Shown here: positions 1 through 25,553 of the stretch, piece after piece | How positions within the stretch are numbered: position 1 is the stretch's first letter | How the letters are laid out: the number at the start of each line of letters is the position of its first letter | Origin: Sciurus carolinensis | Lineage: Eukaryota; Chordata; Mammalia; Rodentia; Sciuridae | Length of the DNA: 64,000 nt | Direction: 5' to 3' | Assembly (NCBI RefSeq): GCF_902686445.1 | Contig: NC_062218.1 | Coordinates: 137,627,607-137,691,606 of the forward strand | The notes under the pieces: model-generated | What the model was told of the DNA's origin: nothing | What the model saw: only the letters and a program-made list of their open reading frames with translations | Databases searched by the model: none | Made by a program: the position numbers and the translations under genes

Positions 1-179
1 CTTTGTGATTAGTATTACTCACTTTTGTTTAAAGTGAAGAAAGATATCAGACAGTTGTTTTTGATATCAGTAAAAATGCATTACATGACCTTAAAATATG
101 CTTTCATACTTAAATTTGGATGTGAGGGTCTATTTTGGAAATTCTTTTTCTTTTTCTTTTTCTCTTTCTTTCTTTTTTT

Positions 180-382
180 TAAAGCACTGGGGATTGAACC
201 CAGGGGTGCTTTACCACTGAGCTATAACCCCAGTCTTTTTTATTTTTTATTTTGAGACAGGGTCTCACTGAATTGCTTAGGGTCTCACTGAGTTGCTGAG
301 GCTAGCTTTGAACTTGTAATCCTCCTGCCTCAGCCTCCTAAGTTGCTGGAGTTACAGGTATGTGCCACTGCACCTGACTGGA
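180..382 (-). mobile_element. B1-ID composite SINE
   Basis: Antisense ID half (CTGGGGATTGAACCCAGGGG) then T-rich linker and B1 half ending near GTGCCACTGCACCTGACTGG. Confidence 0.9.
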
Positions 383-837
383 AATGATTTTCTAACATGA
401 TAATGCAAAATGGTTAGGAAGTTTAAAGGTCTTATTCATGAGGGTAAGAAACTTCTCAATCATCATTAAGTACCTAGTCACTCCCTGCACCTTCATGTTA
501 GGGACAGATAGGTCTTTCTGATTGGCATAGAGCTCCTCTGTGTATCACATAAATAGAGGGCTTAGAAAGGCACTTTTGTAGCCTTTGGGGAAACTAGTTA
601 CATCACAGGTGAAATTTAGAGATGCTAACCCCATCACATGTTTGGAGAAGGTGCTGATTCAATCGACTAGAGTAAAATAATTGAGAAAAAGCAGAGAGTG
701 AACTAATGAAATTTGGTGTTTTAAATGTGACCACTAGGTGGTATTTATAGCCACTATGTTTTAAAGAGTTTTAACTTCTTGGTTATGTTGATGTTGAGTG
801 CATATCTTTATTTTGCATGTCTTTATTTTTAACATTT

Positions 838-1215
838 TTAGGTGGCAGAATATACTTAACAAAATGTACCATTTTAACCATGTTTAAGTGTGCAGTTTAG
901 GTGCATTAAGTGCATTCATATTTTTGTGCTAGTTATTATCTCTCTTCATCTCCAGAACTTTTTTATCATCCCAGACAGAAACTCTGTACCCATTAAATAC
1001 CAATTCTCCATTCCTTTCTCCCCCAAGTCCCTGAGAACCACTATTCTACATTTGATCATTCTAGGTACCTTGTGTAAGTAAAATCATACAGTATTTGTCC
1101 TTTGATCTGGCTTATTCACTTAGCATAATGCCTTCAAAGTTCATCCATGTTTGTAGCATGTCACAATTTATTTCCTTTTTAAGGCCGAATAGTATGCCAG
1201 TGTGTTTATGTATGT

Positions 1216-1305
<90 letters not shown>

Positions 1306-1470
1306 CCTCCTCTCTCTCCTCTCTCTCTCTTACACTCTACAATTTGTTTATCCATTTATCTATTGATGGATATTTGGGTTGCTTCCACCTTTGGCCTGTG
1401 TGACTTGCTGTTGTGTTCATGATGCAGATAGTTCTTGCTTTAAATGTTTTAGATACAAAACAACAGTAGA
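838..1470 (-). mobile_element. Old L1 fragment, antisense (ORF2 3' region)
   Basis: The minus strand encodes the L1 ORF2-like stretch QRWKQPKYPSIDKWINKL. The plus strand reads ACCATTTTAACCATG and TTCATCCATGTTTGTAGCAT, typical of this region. It is interrupted by the CA/CT expansion. Confidence 0.75.
1218..1330. repeat. Compound microsatellite (CA)n(CT)n
   Basis: A CA run to 1250 followed by CT to about 1300 and impure CT/CCT to 1330, lying inside an old antisense L1 fragment. Confidence 0.97.
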
Positions 1471-1585
1471 GGGGCTGGAATTGTAGCTCAATGGTAGGGT
1501 GCTTGCCTAGCAAATGTGAGGCACTGGGTTTGATCCTCAACACCACATAAAAAATAACAAATAAATAAAATAAAAATTAAAAAAA
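1471..1585 (+). mobile_element. ID SINE
   Basis: GGGGCTGGAATTGTAGCTCA head and TTTGATCCTCAACACCAC, with an A-rich tail. Confidence 0.9.
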
Positions 1586-1974
1586 ATAGAATCACTGGAA
1601 ATAGGTAATACTATTTTTTAGCACATTTCATTTGTTCTGTAGTTTTGTTTTTATAACAGTTAATAGAGTTGATCATATAAACAATAAAAGGTAGGCAAAA
1701 GCATTAATTTTATAAACTTTATTTTAAAATTATTTGACTTACAGAAAATTTATATAGTATAGAGAGTTTCTATATACCCTTCATTACCCTTCATCTGGCT
1801 ACCTAGTGTTAATGTCTGTCACAGTACCATTCATTATTAAAACTAGGAAATTTACATCAATAACATCTCAATTAATCGATATGCTGTATTAAATTTTGCC
1901 AGTTATCCTTCCAGTGTCTTCTTTTAAGACCATGACTCAATCCAGGATCACACACAATAGGTTTATTAGTCATT

Positions 1975-1992
1975 CCCCCCCCCCCCCCCCCC
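1975..1992. repeat. Poly-C tract (18 C)
   Basis: Uninterrupted C run in a KIF3A intron; length may be unstable or misassembled. Confidence 0.9.
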
Positions 1993-2054
1993 GTCTTTTT
2001 AATCTCCTCCAATTTCCTTAGTCCCTTTTGGTTTTCAAAATCTTGACACTTCAG

Positions 2055-2145
2055 GACTAGGGATGTGACTCAGTGGTACAGAGCTTGCCTAACATGTGCA
2101 AGGTCCTGGATTTGATCCTCAGCACTACAAAAAGAAAATGAATAA
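2055..2145 (+). mobile_element. ID SINE
   Basis: GGACTAGGGATGTGACTCAG head, TTTGATCCTCAGCACTAC end, A-rich tail. Confidence 0.85.
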
Positions 2146-3462
2146 TCTTGACTTTCCTGAAGAGTACTGGTCCTATATGTTTAGACTGTCCTTTAATTTG
2201 GACTGATCTATAGTTCTTTCATAGTTATTCTGAAGCCTTCTCCACTGTAAATCTATTATTTTTTTCATTAGGAATTAATATGTACCTTGTGGGGAGATAA
2301 CTTTGAGATTCTGCAAATATCCTATTTCTCCTGCTAAGAAACAGGACTAAAGGTGGTACTTCTAATTTTAGCATCTATCAGTGGTTCATGCCTGTGACAA
2401 TAACTCTGTTGCATTTTTCAATGATGATTTTCTATTATCATTCATTTTGTTTAGTGTTTGGAATTCTTTTCCTAGGAAGAACAGTCTCTTTTCCATTTAT
2501 TTATTCAAATATTTATTTAGCCTGTGGGTTACAGTCCAGTACTTTTATCATTTATTATGTTGCTCATATTGTCACAGTTTTGGCTATTAGGAGCTCTAGC
2601 AGGGTAGTTCCTATATCCTTTCAGCATGTTCTCATCAGGCACCTGCTTTTTTTTATGGTCCTGCAAGATGAAGTTTTAGGCTCATTTTGTATCTTCTCTA
2701 CCATGACCTTAGAATACATTTCTCCCTGGTTCCTTTTATTGGAGAATGGTATATAGAACAGGACACTAGATATGGTCATTGCTGATAAGGCATCATTGTG
2801 TCTAGGCTCAAAGAACAAAACATTTTAAATGATTCCTTTACCTAAGACACTGTGTTCTCTTTCCAGCCTTTATTTATAAGTATATTATTATTTAGTTGCA
2901 ATTTGTATGTATTTTACTTTTTTCCCCCAGTTACCTTTGTTTTCTTAAACATTTCATGTGTGGACAGTGATGTTTTTAAATAACTAATTTGAAGTTAATT
3001 TGGTGCTTCTCTGTATTACTATTTAATTGTTCCATTTTATTGACTTTTTGTCTTTAAGTCAATATGTAGTTAACACTATCTTTATACAGACAAAGCCCTC
3101 TTTGAAATATTTTTTCTGATATAGTCCTAGAAACAGGATCGCTTTGTTAACTGACACTTTTGTGGTTCAAAAAATAATCAGATTGAATGAATTATTTGAA
3201 ATTTTAAGCAGGAAACAAGGAGAAAATGCTCCCTCAAAGAGATCACATTTAAAAAGGCTGAACTAATAATTCTAACACATAAACTTTTGTATTTGTTTAG
3301 AGCTCTACTTAAAATAATTATTTGAATTTTTAAATGTGTCAGATTTTAACTTCTTTTTAGCAACTCTAGAAAAATAAAGTCTGAGTATACGTCTTAGCTA
3401 TTTCTGAGATTAGCACAACTGATACACTGTCTAGGAGCATTGAAATATTTAAATTTGTATTT

Positions 3463-3655
3463 GGAACCAGGTTCAGTGGTACACTCCTGTAATTCCAGCC
3501 ATTCAAGAGGCGGAGGCAGGAAGATTTGAATCCAGCTTGGGCAACTTAGTGAGACCCTATCTTGAAATAAAAAAATGAAAGGGTTGGGGTGTCACTCAGT
3601 GGTAGAGCACCACTGCCTGGGTTCAATCCCTAGTACTTCAGAAAGGACAAAAAAT
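3463..3655 (+). mobile_element. B1-ID composite SINE
   Basis: B1 half (CAGTGGTACACTCCTGTAAT, GAGGCGGAGGCAGGAAGATT) then ID half (GGTTGGGGTGTCACTCAGTG). Confidence 0.9.
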
Positions 3656-3758
3656 GTATTGGTGGCAACAAAAGTTTATTGAAAAAAATCAGTATAGGTA
3701 TTTCTGAAATAACCAATGACTTGTATAGACTAAAATACCTATTAAATTACTATCCAAG

Positions 3759-16917
<13,159 letters not shown>

Positions 16918-16938
16918 ATGTTATAGGCTTAAAGTCAC

Positions 16939-16944
16939 AATAAA
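16939..16944 (+). terminator. KIF3A: Possible proximal KIF3A polyadenylation signal
   Basis: AATAAA only 21 nt after the stop codon. Use would give a very short 3' UTR. It may be a minor or unused site. Confidence 0.25.
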
Positions 16945-17377
16945 AATTAGTGATGTTCTTATGCCTGGACAAATCTTTAATTAAAACACAAAAGACTTCT
17001 GTGTAATTTCAGATAATGAAAACTATAAATTATAAGACTGGAAATAATAATTCACATAATTTTTAAACATATATATATATTAAGTTAATGTAACATTAAA
17101 ATTGTACAATTGTGATTGTTGAGATTGTTACACTACTCTTGAACTGTACTGTGCCAGAAAGTTGGGGGGGCAGTTCCTTCTATACAGTTTCAGTTTGATG
17201 TATATGTAAGTCTGTTAGCTATTTACCCAACTACTGTATATTTAGATAAACAATTTCAGAGTACAGAAAAAAAAGTATGTCCTGTTTTGCATGTAGAAAG
17301 TAGCAGGTTGAATTACCCTGTGTTGTGCTGCTGTATGTGAATGTTGGGCTGCAACACCTAAGAAATGACTCCATCCT

Positions 17378-17394
17378 ACCCTAACCCTAACCCT
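17378..17394. repeat. Short interstitial telomere-like repeat
   Basis: About two and a half CCCTAA units (ACCCTAACCCTAACCCT) in the KIF3A 3' UTR. Confidence 0.8.
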
Positions 17395-17854
17395 GTTCAA
17401 ATATATTTTAATTCTTATACTAACATTCATTGCATTTAAGTATGAGATGACTGATCTTATTCATGTTATAATTCAGTGGTCAGTCTTTGCAAGTATATAT
17501 TTTGAAGCCAAATATTGAAAATATATTTCATTTCTATCTCTTCTGACCTTTGAGTCTTCTTGCTACTTTGAGTTTAAATTAAATACACTCTTTTTTTATT
17601 GTTCTGACTTCATCTTCTCTTGAAATGTTGAATTGTACTTAAATGTAAAGGAATATCTTTGCCTGTATTGTCTTTTTTTAAAAATTCTCTTGTAGGTATG
17701 ATTTGTGGATGCTTTCCCTTTCTGAGTTTTAAATTTTGATGGAAATTACCTATATCTCCCAATTGAAAAGGGCCTCAATTTTCCAGAAAATGCAACTAAG
17801 CAAGAAAAATATCTTTGAATCCTTTGCCTTTGAAACATTTTATTTTTCAAAGTG

Positions 17855-18035
17855 TTATGGTGCATACCTGTAATCTCAACCACTCAGGAAACTGCAGCAA
17901 GAGGATCATAAGTTTGAGGCTAGCCTCAGCAACTTAGCAAGACCCTGTCTCAAAATTTAAAAAAATAAATAAAAAGGGCTGGGGAGGTAGCTCAGTGGTA
18001 GAGTGCCCCTGGGTTAGATCTCAGTACTGCAAAAC
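17855..18035 (+). mobile_element. B1-ID composite SINE in KIF3A 3' UTR
   Basis: ATGGTGCATACCTGTAATCT and GGGCTGGGGAGGTAGCTCAG halves, in the sense of the mRNA. Confidence 0.9.
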
Positions 18036-20123
18036 AAAAACTAAACATCACTTAATTTTGTTTTTCTTCATTTTTATAAAATAAAATATTCTCTAAATTT
18101 CTTCTATTGATAAATCCAGTTGGACTATATTCTCCTCAAAATAAAAATTATATTTGTTTCATAGTAAACTTAAAGTGTAATAGATAATTTGTTTTTGGTT
18201 GGCTACTTAGCAAAAAAATTTTTTTGTACAAGTTTTCTACTCTTAAATCACCTAGTTTTCTGTGAGTTTTAAAATTACATAATCATCCCAACACATGTCA
18301 GTTGCAAAGATTTATTCCATTAACCTTATTTAAATAAATTGATTAAATATTAGTTTAATAACTACAGAGTTGTGTGTAGAATGATGGTAAGTGCAGGTGG
18401 AATGCTTGTGAGATGGTAGTAAAGATGTGTCCACATGTTTGAAGTACTTTCTGGAAGTGGAGTACTGAGTGTCCTGTGTGGTGTTTGCTGGGTAATTAGA
18501 ATTGCATTTCACTGGCAGCATTTTCTTTGTAGTGCGTAAGAGTTAGAAGCTTACAACTTTGCTTAGAGGGGCATTGTTTAGGTACTGTGAGACCTTGAGG
18601 TGAGTATGTCTTGTCAAGACTATGTGAGTAGAATATCTTGGTAACTGTAAAATGTTTTTGATGCTGCACATTTAACTTTAGTAATTACAGAAATCTTAAT
18701 TTTACCAGTAGGAAAAAAGTGCTTTTTCTTTTTAAGAGTCCATTTTTCTAGCCTTCAACAGTTTATTTAATAGAAAAGGAATAGCTTTTGAATTAAGCTT
18801 AAATCATTATAGAAATTTAAGCCACAGTGTGTCAAATATTTTTTTCTGTCCCACCCATCACAATAACAAAAAGAAATCTATGAAGAGTCAAAATGTTGAG
18901 AAATTCTTCAGCAGCCTGCTTTAGCAGTCTTTTTAAAAAGAATTCATGCTAGAACCAATTCTACCAGATGGACATTAAATATTCAGATATAACAAAATGA
19001 GATATTCAAGCCAGGTCTGAATATCCACTTAAAGATATGGACACTGACTTCAGGGCTATTCACTTAGCTCTACTCATGTACTTCTATGGTTTTTACACAC
19101 TTACTGTGTTTTGTCCACAAATGAAATATTTTATAATTCAGTGTTAATTTCCTGAAAGAATATACATGAACAAACTTGCTCATTATTTGAAATAAATGCA
19201 CAGCTTGAAAGTGAGTGGCACACATATATAAATAGGTTATTATTGAATAATATTTGCTTTTCCCTTTAATTTAAAAAGTAATATTTACTTATAAAAGGAG
19301 CCTTGGTACAATGTTTAGTTTATAGTATGATCTTCAGTAAACCTGTATTTATATATACAAATAGTTGTAATATTAAAATATAATGGTATTCCCCATTTGT
19401 GTTTAGATTCTTGTGAAGTATAAAATTCTTTAAGTGGATGTGGGAGTTTCTGCATCCACATATTTGTTGCACAAGAATTCATTTGACAAGCTATTTTATG
19501 TACTTTTTGGAAAAAGAAATTTTTTCTTCAGCAAGAAATTCAAGGTTATTTTGGGGAAAGGAAGTGTTATGACATCATCTGTAACATGTTTATAAAACTA
19601 TTATGATTTGGGGGTTTTTGTTTTTGTTTCTTTTTTAGTCTCTTTTTAATATCTTCCCTCTTAATTCCTTTTTTAAAATTAGTACATAATAATTATATAG
19701 AAAAATGGGTTTCCTTGTGGCATATTTGTTCCCCTTAATTTTTAAGGAAAGTCCCTCTCTTTCCTATGGGGCTGTGAATTAAGGAATGGGTAGAGTTTAC
19801 ATTTAAGTATGCCAGTGTCTGCCCAATTTCTTAATGTATGCATTTATTTTCTGTTTTCATTTTTCTTTGTTCTTAAAATAGTAGAAGAAAACATAGATCT
19901 TTTCTAGTGCCTTTAAACTTAACTGTAGTCTGACTAATTTAAATCCTTAATAACTTCAATAGCATTACTAAAAATACTGTATACTGGCCAAAATTACAAA
20001 TTGTACAAATTTGTTGCATTAATTTTAAAAGCCACACTTTCATGGTATTTCATGTGTAAATTGTATTTGTTCAAGTTGTATATATCAATATTGTATGTAC
20101 ACATGCAGCATGGTTAGATAAGA

Positions 20124-20129
20124 AATAAA
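20124..20129 (+). terminator. KIF3A: Likely distal KIF3A polyadenylation signal (AATAAA)
   Basis: Canonical AATAAA about 3.2 kb after the stop, in AT-rich sequence, followed by T-rich and GT-containing sequence (20131-20175). No later canonical signal occurs before the next SINE cluster near 20.7 kb. Confidence 0.55.
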
Positions 20130-20705
20130 AATCTTTTACCTTTATAAAGCCCATAGTGATGGTCTTCTTTTCTGAACTACTTCTGTGTTTATTTCCATCC
20201 CGATATTAATGAGCAGTTTCTTTGTGCTTAGCATCTCAATTTTGTGTAGTTAAATGAGGCCTGTGTAATTTAAGAAATTCTTAATGTTGTGGGTCTTTTA
20301 AACAAAAATCATCATGAAACAGAAATTTGGAAGAAATATTTTTAAATGTACTTTTTCTCATTGATAAAATTTACTTTTCACCAAAAATATTTTAAACAAT
20401 TTTTCCTTTCATTAGGTTTTTGAGAACAGAAACCAGTTCTTAGATCATAACATAAAGAAACGTGTTTGTAAAATGTATCCCATGGAAAGTAAGGGTCAGC
20501 ATTGCCTGCCGGTAACAATACTGTGGTCTCATTCAAAAACTCTTCATAAACTTAGAGCATCTCTAAAACAATCACAGTTCTTGGATTATATTCAATCATA
20601 TATTCTTTTGACAAACATCAATTACTCAGCACTGTGCCAGACAGCTATAAGAAATTCAGAGTGGGCCTTGAGAAATTTTGATTTGTGGACTAGTTTCAAA
20701 GGACA

Positions 20706-20733
20706 TTTCTTTCTTTCTTTCTTTCTTTCTTTC
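20706..20733. repeat. (TTTC)n microsatellite
   Basis: About seven TTTC units leading into the T tail of an antisense B1-ID SINE. Confidence 0.9.
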
Positions 20734-20930
20734 TTTTTTTTTTTGATACCAGATATTGAACTCAGGGGTACTTAATTAACCACTGAGCTGCATCCCCAGC
20801 CCTTTTTTGTATTCTATTTAGAGAAAGGGTCTCACTGAGTTGTTTAGGGCCTCACTAAGTTCCTAAAGCTGATTTTGAACTCTCAATCCTCCTGCCTCAG
20901 CCTTTCGAGCCGCATGCACCCACTGTCAAA
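20734..20930 (-). mobile_element. B1-ID composite SINE
   Basis: ACCAGATATTGAACTCAGGG to CCCCAGCCC, then GGGTCTCACTGAGTTGTTTA and CCTCCTGCCTCAGCC. Confidence 0.9.
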
Positions 20931-21639
20931 GGACTTTTTAAGTGTGCTTTTTTGGCATGGAGAGGAGATTGCTGTGGCCTTTCTAGAGATTGCTCTCTTT
21001 CTTTTACCAATGGCCAGCTTATATAAAATTTCTATATGCATGCAGAACATGACAATAAATGAAAAGCCTGCCATGGCATTTGCAAGGTAGAGTAGCATAA
21101 ACTTTGTGGCTCTTCCCCACTCCCCTTCAGAGCCATGATAGATACCCAGTTTCTTCCCACAATACCACTAAGGTGCTCCTTTCTGCAACTGCCTGTGTCA
21201 TCAGGCAGCGGCTGAGCACGTTGTCCATTATGTCATCTCATTAAATCTTTTAAAGCTAAGTACCAGCCAGAGGGACTGTTTTCTCCTTGTGGATGATGAG
21301 AACTAGGTAAAAGAAGGCGGTTTTCATTTTGCTTTGGCTGATGGGACTATGAAATCTGATGGCCTCTGGTATCATCTGTGTGACTCTGGATCACCACTTC
21401 TCCCTTTCTTCTTTGGTTCTAATAACATTTCTGTTATTTTTCTGCCCTAATCTTTTCCTATAAATCCCTTAGAATCTACCTATAAAACAAATATATCCAA
21501 ATAAAGACCACAGTCTGTGCCTCGATGAGAGTAATTAGCACAGCTCTGAAGCCTCAACCTTAACTCAAAGTGAACTGGATGGAGCAGCCTCCAAACACAT
21601 ATGTTAGAATATTAGCTGAATATCTTGTTCTTAAGCTCT

Positions 21640-21780
21640 TTCATTTGCAAAGCAAATCAGGTATTCAGTCTTCCTTCGGAAGTTGAACAAATGTGTGGGA
21701 AAATGATTATGAAGAGGCTACTTCAAAAAAGAACTTGTTTCCTCTCAGCATTTATCTTGGGCTTCCTGTGACCCAATCTT
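21640..21780. promoter_or_regulatory. Candidate 3' IL4 enhancer (CNS-2 / HS V-like)
   Basis: Unique sequence about 3.7 kb downstream of IL4 has TGTGTGGGAAAATGATTATG (about 21690-21709), which overlaps an RBP-J core (TGTGGGAA) with an NFAT core (GGAAAA). The mouse CNS-2 enhancer 3' of Il4 is driven by Notch/RBP-J and NFAT. Inferred from motif and position only. Confidence 0.3.
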
Positions 21781-23434
21781 CATGTTACTTTTATCAACGT
21801 TATCAGAACATCAGATTGTCTTACCCAAACACGTTTATGGCTCTGACTACAGAATATGACAGATCAGACATTCTTCCACACCTGTTTCCCTCCCCCACCC
21901 CTTTATAGAGGGTTGGGGAAATTTTAGTTTGTAATCAAAAGCTCTTATTTCTCCAATTGTACAAAATAACTGGGACTTTACAAACTGAATAAAATATTTC
22001 TCAGGGTCGATATGAATCTTAGCAGGAGGATATTGCTTAATCCAACCTAAAAGTGCCAGAGTCATTGCAGAAATTGTATACTGGCCTTAATTTCCTCTTT
22101 TTAATGTATCTCTTCTGCCTTGGCCCATTATGTATACACATACGTCTCCTCTTTACTTACTATGCCCCTGCCCTGTGCTGAGTAGAATGTCCTCGGAAAC
22201 ACAGAAATGGCAGCCCTTGCAAAACTCAGTCTTCCTGAGGATGGGAGTTAGACTCAGAAATGGAGAATGAACGAGTTGAGGGCTGAGGTAAAGGAAGATA
22301 AATGGTGAGCTGCTAGGTTCAATGTTCTTTCCTGGCAGTCAGCTGAGACATGTGGCAGAGGGTGAAGGAAAACCAAAGGCAGAGTCAACAGCATGGACAG
22401 ACCAAAAATAAAGTCACTGTGGCATTTTTATTAGAGGATGGCATTTCTAATTATGACCCAAGAATGTTTCAGGGAGACACAGCTGTAGATACGAGCCTGA
22501 CGGGCTTTTCCATTCATTCATTCATTCATTCAGTAAATATTTATTACCTACTACTAGCTGTCAGAGGTAATCTTCCTTGAGGAAATGTGGAGGTGGCCAG
22601 GTCAGGGCATGGAGTTCGGCCTTTGCTGCCAATGTCACAGACTGCATAAACGGGAGGCTCATCCCATGGAGCAGACGCTGGCTGCTGCTAAGTTGCCTAA
22701 GTAACTACTCAAATGCCATCTTAACTTTCACTTAATCTGATTTGTCTTCACTCACTTTTTTAATGTGTATCCTTGATTCATATTTTCGGTAAATTCAAAG
22801 ACTTCTTGTTGGATGTTTAAATCCAGATCCCAGGACTTCCTGTCCAGAAGTAAATAGGAATGTTAGTTTTGTCTTGACCATCCAGTTTCATCTTATCACA
22901 GGCCTGGGGCGGGCACACGTGTCCTTTCTGTGGCCTCTTCTAATTCTTTCTTTTTGACAGCCTTTCCTTTATCATCCTGGCCTCATACCCAAAGTGTAAC
23001 CCACAATTCATATCCTGTGGCAGACTACAGCTCACATTAGCCATTGAATGCAAATGAGTCTCAATCAAAGGAGAAAGGAAATTAAAATTTTCAGTGTGTA
23101 TCTTCTCCGATTGGCCTTACAAGCCTCCATAACTCTCTCTGTTACTTATTGCCCTTGGCATGCTGGTATTTTATGTGGGCAGGGTGAAACTGACTGTGGT
23201 CAGGGTGAGACTAAGCTTTTGATTTTTTCCCTTATTTTGAAAGGGTTAAAAAGATGTTATATATTTTGGTGTAATTTTAGAACTAGTATTAATTTTTGTC
23301 ACATACGTAAACCAGGATAAAAAGAGCGCTCAATCACTATTACGTGATCCATATTCTTGCAAAGAGGAAAATTTCAAAAGGAAAATTTCGATGACTTGAC
23401 ACTTGATTTTGTTTTTCTCTCCCTTTAATTTCAT

Positions 23435-24125
23435 TAAATAAGAACTTTATTGAGATATAATTCACATTCTATAAAATTCATCCTTTTAAAGCATACAGCT
23501 CAGTGGTTTTTAGTCTATTCATAGAATTGTGCATCCTGTGCCACTGTCTTATATCAGAACATTGTCGTCACCCCCAAGAGAAACTCCATACCCATTAGCA
23601 GTCAGTCCCCATTCATCTATCTACTGCTCCACCCCAGAGCAACCAATATTCTGTTTTTGCCACTGTGTATTTTCCTGTTCTATTTCATACAAATAGAATC
23701 TTAACGGTAATATGCGGCCTTCTGGACCTGGGCTACTTTCACTCATCATAATGTTTCCAGGGTTTATCCATTTGGGGATGGTATTAGTACTTCATTTCTT
23801 TTTATCATCGAGTACTCTTCCATTTTGTGGATATACTACATTTTGTTTAGTCATTCCTCAGTTGATGGGCATTTGAATTACTTCTACTTTTTTACTATTG
23901 TGAATAATGTTGCCACGAACATTTGTGTAGAGGAGTTTGTGTGGACATATGTTTTCAGGTCTCTGGGGGATGGAGGGGATTGAAATTGCTTGGTCATCAA
24001 CTATGTCTAAGCATTTGATGAACTGCCAAACTCTTTTCCAAAGCGGCCACACCACTTTCCAATACACCAGTTCTGTATTCCAGTTTTTCCACATCTTCAC
24101 CCACACTAGTTTATTATTTGGTTTT
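23435..24125 (-). mobile_element. Old L1 fragment, antisense (ORF2 3' region)
   Basis: The minus strand encodes degraded L1 ORF2 motifs (VVWPLWKRVWQFIK; NSKKVEVIQMPIN). Several old L1 pieces in the window share this orientation. Confidence 0.8.
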
Positions 24126-24544
24126 TAAGTTTTATTTCTTCTTTTATTTTAAAATATGTGTAATCACTTAGGTATATGTGCATGCGCGCATGTGCGCACA
24201 CACACACAGGAAGCCTACAGTCTCTAGCCCCACTTCATCCAAATAGCGTTCCCAGCAAACCATCCTGCGTTTGTTTTTGTTCTTTCCAGTGGCTATCATC
24301 ATAATCTAAAGACTTCTTGATTCATTACTGGATTTTTTTTTCACTTTTTTAAACAAAAACTTATAAGTATGCATAAAAGCAGATGGGTACCCCCATGACC
24401 CCATCCCCAGCTATGATGATTGATAACCTGTGACCACTCTTTCCAACTATTTTTTATCAACTTCAAATATTATGTATTAACTTCCCCACTGAAAAAATGA
24501 GGGTTAACCCCTCACTTACACCTTCCAAGTGTATTTTTGCTTGC

Positions 24545-24662
24545 TTTTGTTTTGTTTTTGAGATCGGATCTCACCATGTTGCCCAGGCTGGACTCAAGTG
24601 ATCCTCCCTTTTCAGACTCCTGAGGAGCTGGAACCACATGGCTGTACCACCATGCCTGGCTT
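24545..24662 (-). mobile_element. 7SL-derived SINE monomer (B1/FLAM-like)
   Basis: TTTTGAGATCGGATCTCACC, GTTGCCCAGGCTGGACTCAA and CACCATGCCTGGC. There is no ID half. Confidence 0.75.
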
Positions 24663-25376
24663 CCCTTCCAAATTTTTTAGAGTAAGTTATTTTGAGTTCT
24701 ATTATGTTGGCAGTTTTGAGTACCTTAATCTCTTGATCTTGTTCCATCAACTTTATTATTATCGTTTAATCGTACCTCCCCGTGGAGGCTAGGGGTGTTA
24801 CTGCTACACCTCTTTCTTTGCTTCTGCTTTGACGGTTGCCGGCTGTGCCTTTATATTGTCAGGTGGAACACTGACAGCCTGATCTCTAACCATAAGTCTT
24901 CTGGACTTTGTCTGTTGGTTGGTTCTTGGACTTGAAAATCAAGAGAGTCTGCATTATTGTGGCTTTAGATGTTGTTCACGGCAGAACCAAATGTTGTAAA
25001 AGGATTACTGTTTTTTTTTTTTTCTACAGACTCAATAAAACGCTCCTTGTTCCAGTGGGGGAAAAATGTTCTAATCATCTGTTTGATACTTTTCTGATTC
25101 AGAAATATGTGGTAGTCAGGAGGAATCATGGACTCACTCTTCTACCACTTACATTTCATGTGACCTTTATTCTTTAGCTGTCTTGTGCCTTATGTTCTCA
25201 ACTGGACAGGGAACTCCTTAAAAAGAAGGTGGTCTGTTTTGTTCCTGCACTGTTTGTAGCTTCTCAGTAAAAATTAAATCAGTTTCCCTAAAAGTTGCAA
25301 ACTATAACTTCATTTGCTGAGTAAACAAACATAGTCAATACCATTAAATGTCATTAATGTTAGATTCTACATATAC

Positions 25377-25382
25377 TTTATT
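25377..25382 (-). terminator. IL4: IL4 polyadenylation signal
   Basis: AATAAA on the minus strand, about 60 nt after the IL4 stop in AT-rich sequence with ATTTA-like stretches. The short, AU-rich 3' UTR fits an unstable cytokine mRNA. Confidence 0.7.
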
Positions 25383-25442
25383 TTATAATCAGTTATAAAT
25401 ATATAAATATTTTTTAAAATAAATCTATTAAAAACTCATAAA

Positions 25443-25553
25443 TTAAAACATTGACCTTCCACATTCTGAATATTTCTTTTGCATGGTACTTCTCAGACTT
25501 TCCAAGAAGTCTTTCAGGGGTCTCTGCTTGGATTCACTCATAGGACAGTTGTG
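25443..25553 (-). CDS. IL4: IL4 exon 4 (helix D and stop)
   Basis: 111 nt after a TTTGCAG acceptor. It encodes HNCPMSESKQRPLKDFLESL, then RSTMQKKYSECGRSMF and TAA (25445-25443). The tail runs four residues past the point where the human protein ends by cysteine alignment, with the last cysteine conserved. Confidence 0.95.
   Translation of the reverse strand, partial: HNCPMSESKQRPLKDFLESLRSTMQKKYSECGRSMF

Larger units (their letters stand above)
1725..3120 (-). mobile_element. Old L1 (L1M-like) 3' region, antisense
   Basis: The sequence resembles the antisense of old L1 3' ends (for example GACCATGACTCAATCCAGGA, CCTTTTATTGGAGAATGGTA). An ID SINE (2055-2145) sits in it. Boundaries are uncertain. 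Confidence 0.5.
16918..20150 (+). other. KIF3A: KIF3A 3' UTR (about 3.2 kb)
   Basis: AT-rich sequence follows the KIF3A stop with no coding exon in it. A proximal AATAAA lies at 16939-16944 and a distal one at 20124-20129. The known mammalian KIF3A mRNA has a long 3' UTR, so the distal signal is the better end. It contains one B1-ID SINE (about 17855-18030), a short telomere-like repeat (17378-17394) and otherwise unique sequence. The exact end is inferred. Confidence 0.7.
20151..25376. other. KIF3A-IL4 intergenic region
   Basis: No coding exons seen. Contents: a (TTTC)n run and B1-ID SINE (20706-20930), mostly unique sequence 20.93-23.4 kb with an ATTC repeat and L2/MIR-like tail near 22.51 kb, an old antisense L1 (23435-24125), a CG/CA-type repeat (24179-24208) and a 7SL-like SINE (24545-24662). 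Confidence 0.7.

Noticed and set aside
1095..1403. 102-codon frame containing Thr-His and Leu-Ser runs
   Set aside because: It is a translated CA/CT microsatellite inside an old L1 piece.
23858..24106. 82-codon minus-strand frame resembling reverse transcriptase C-terminus
   Set aside because: It is a degraded L1 ORF2 fragment, not a host gene.
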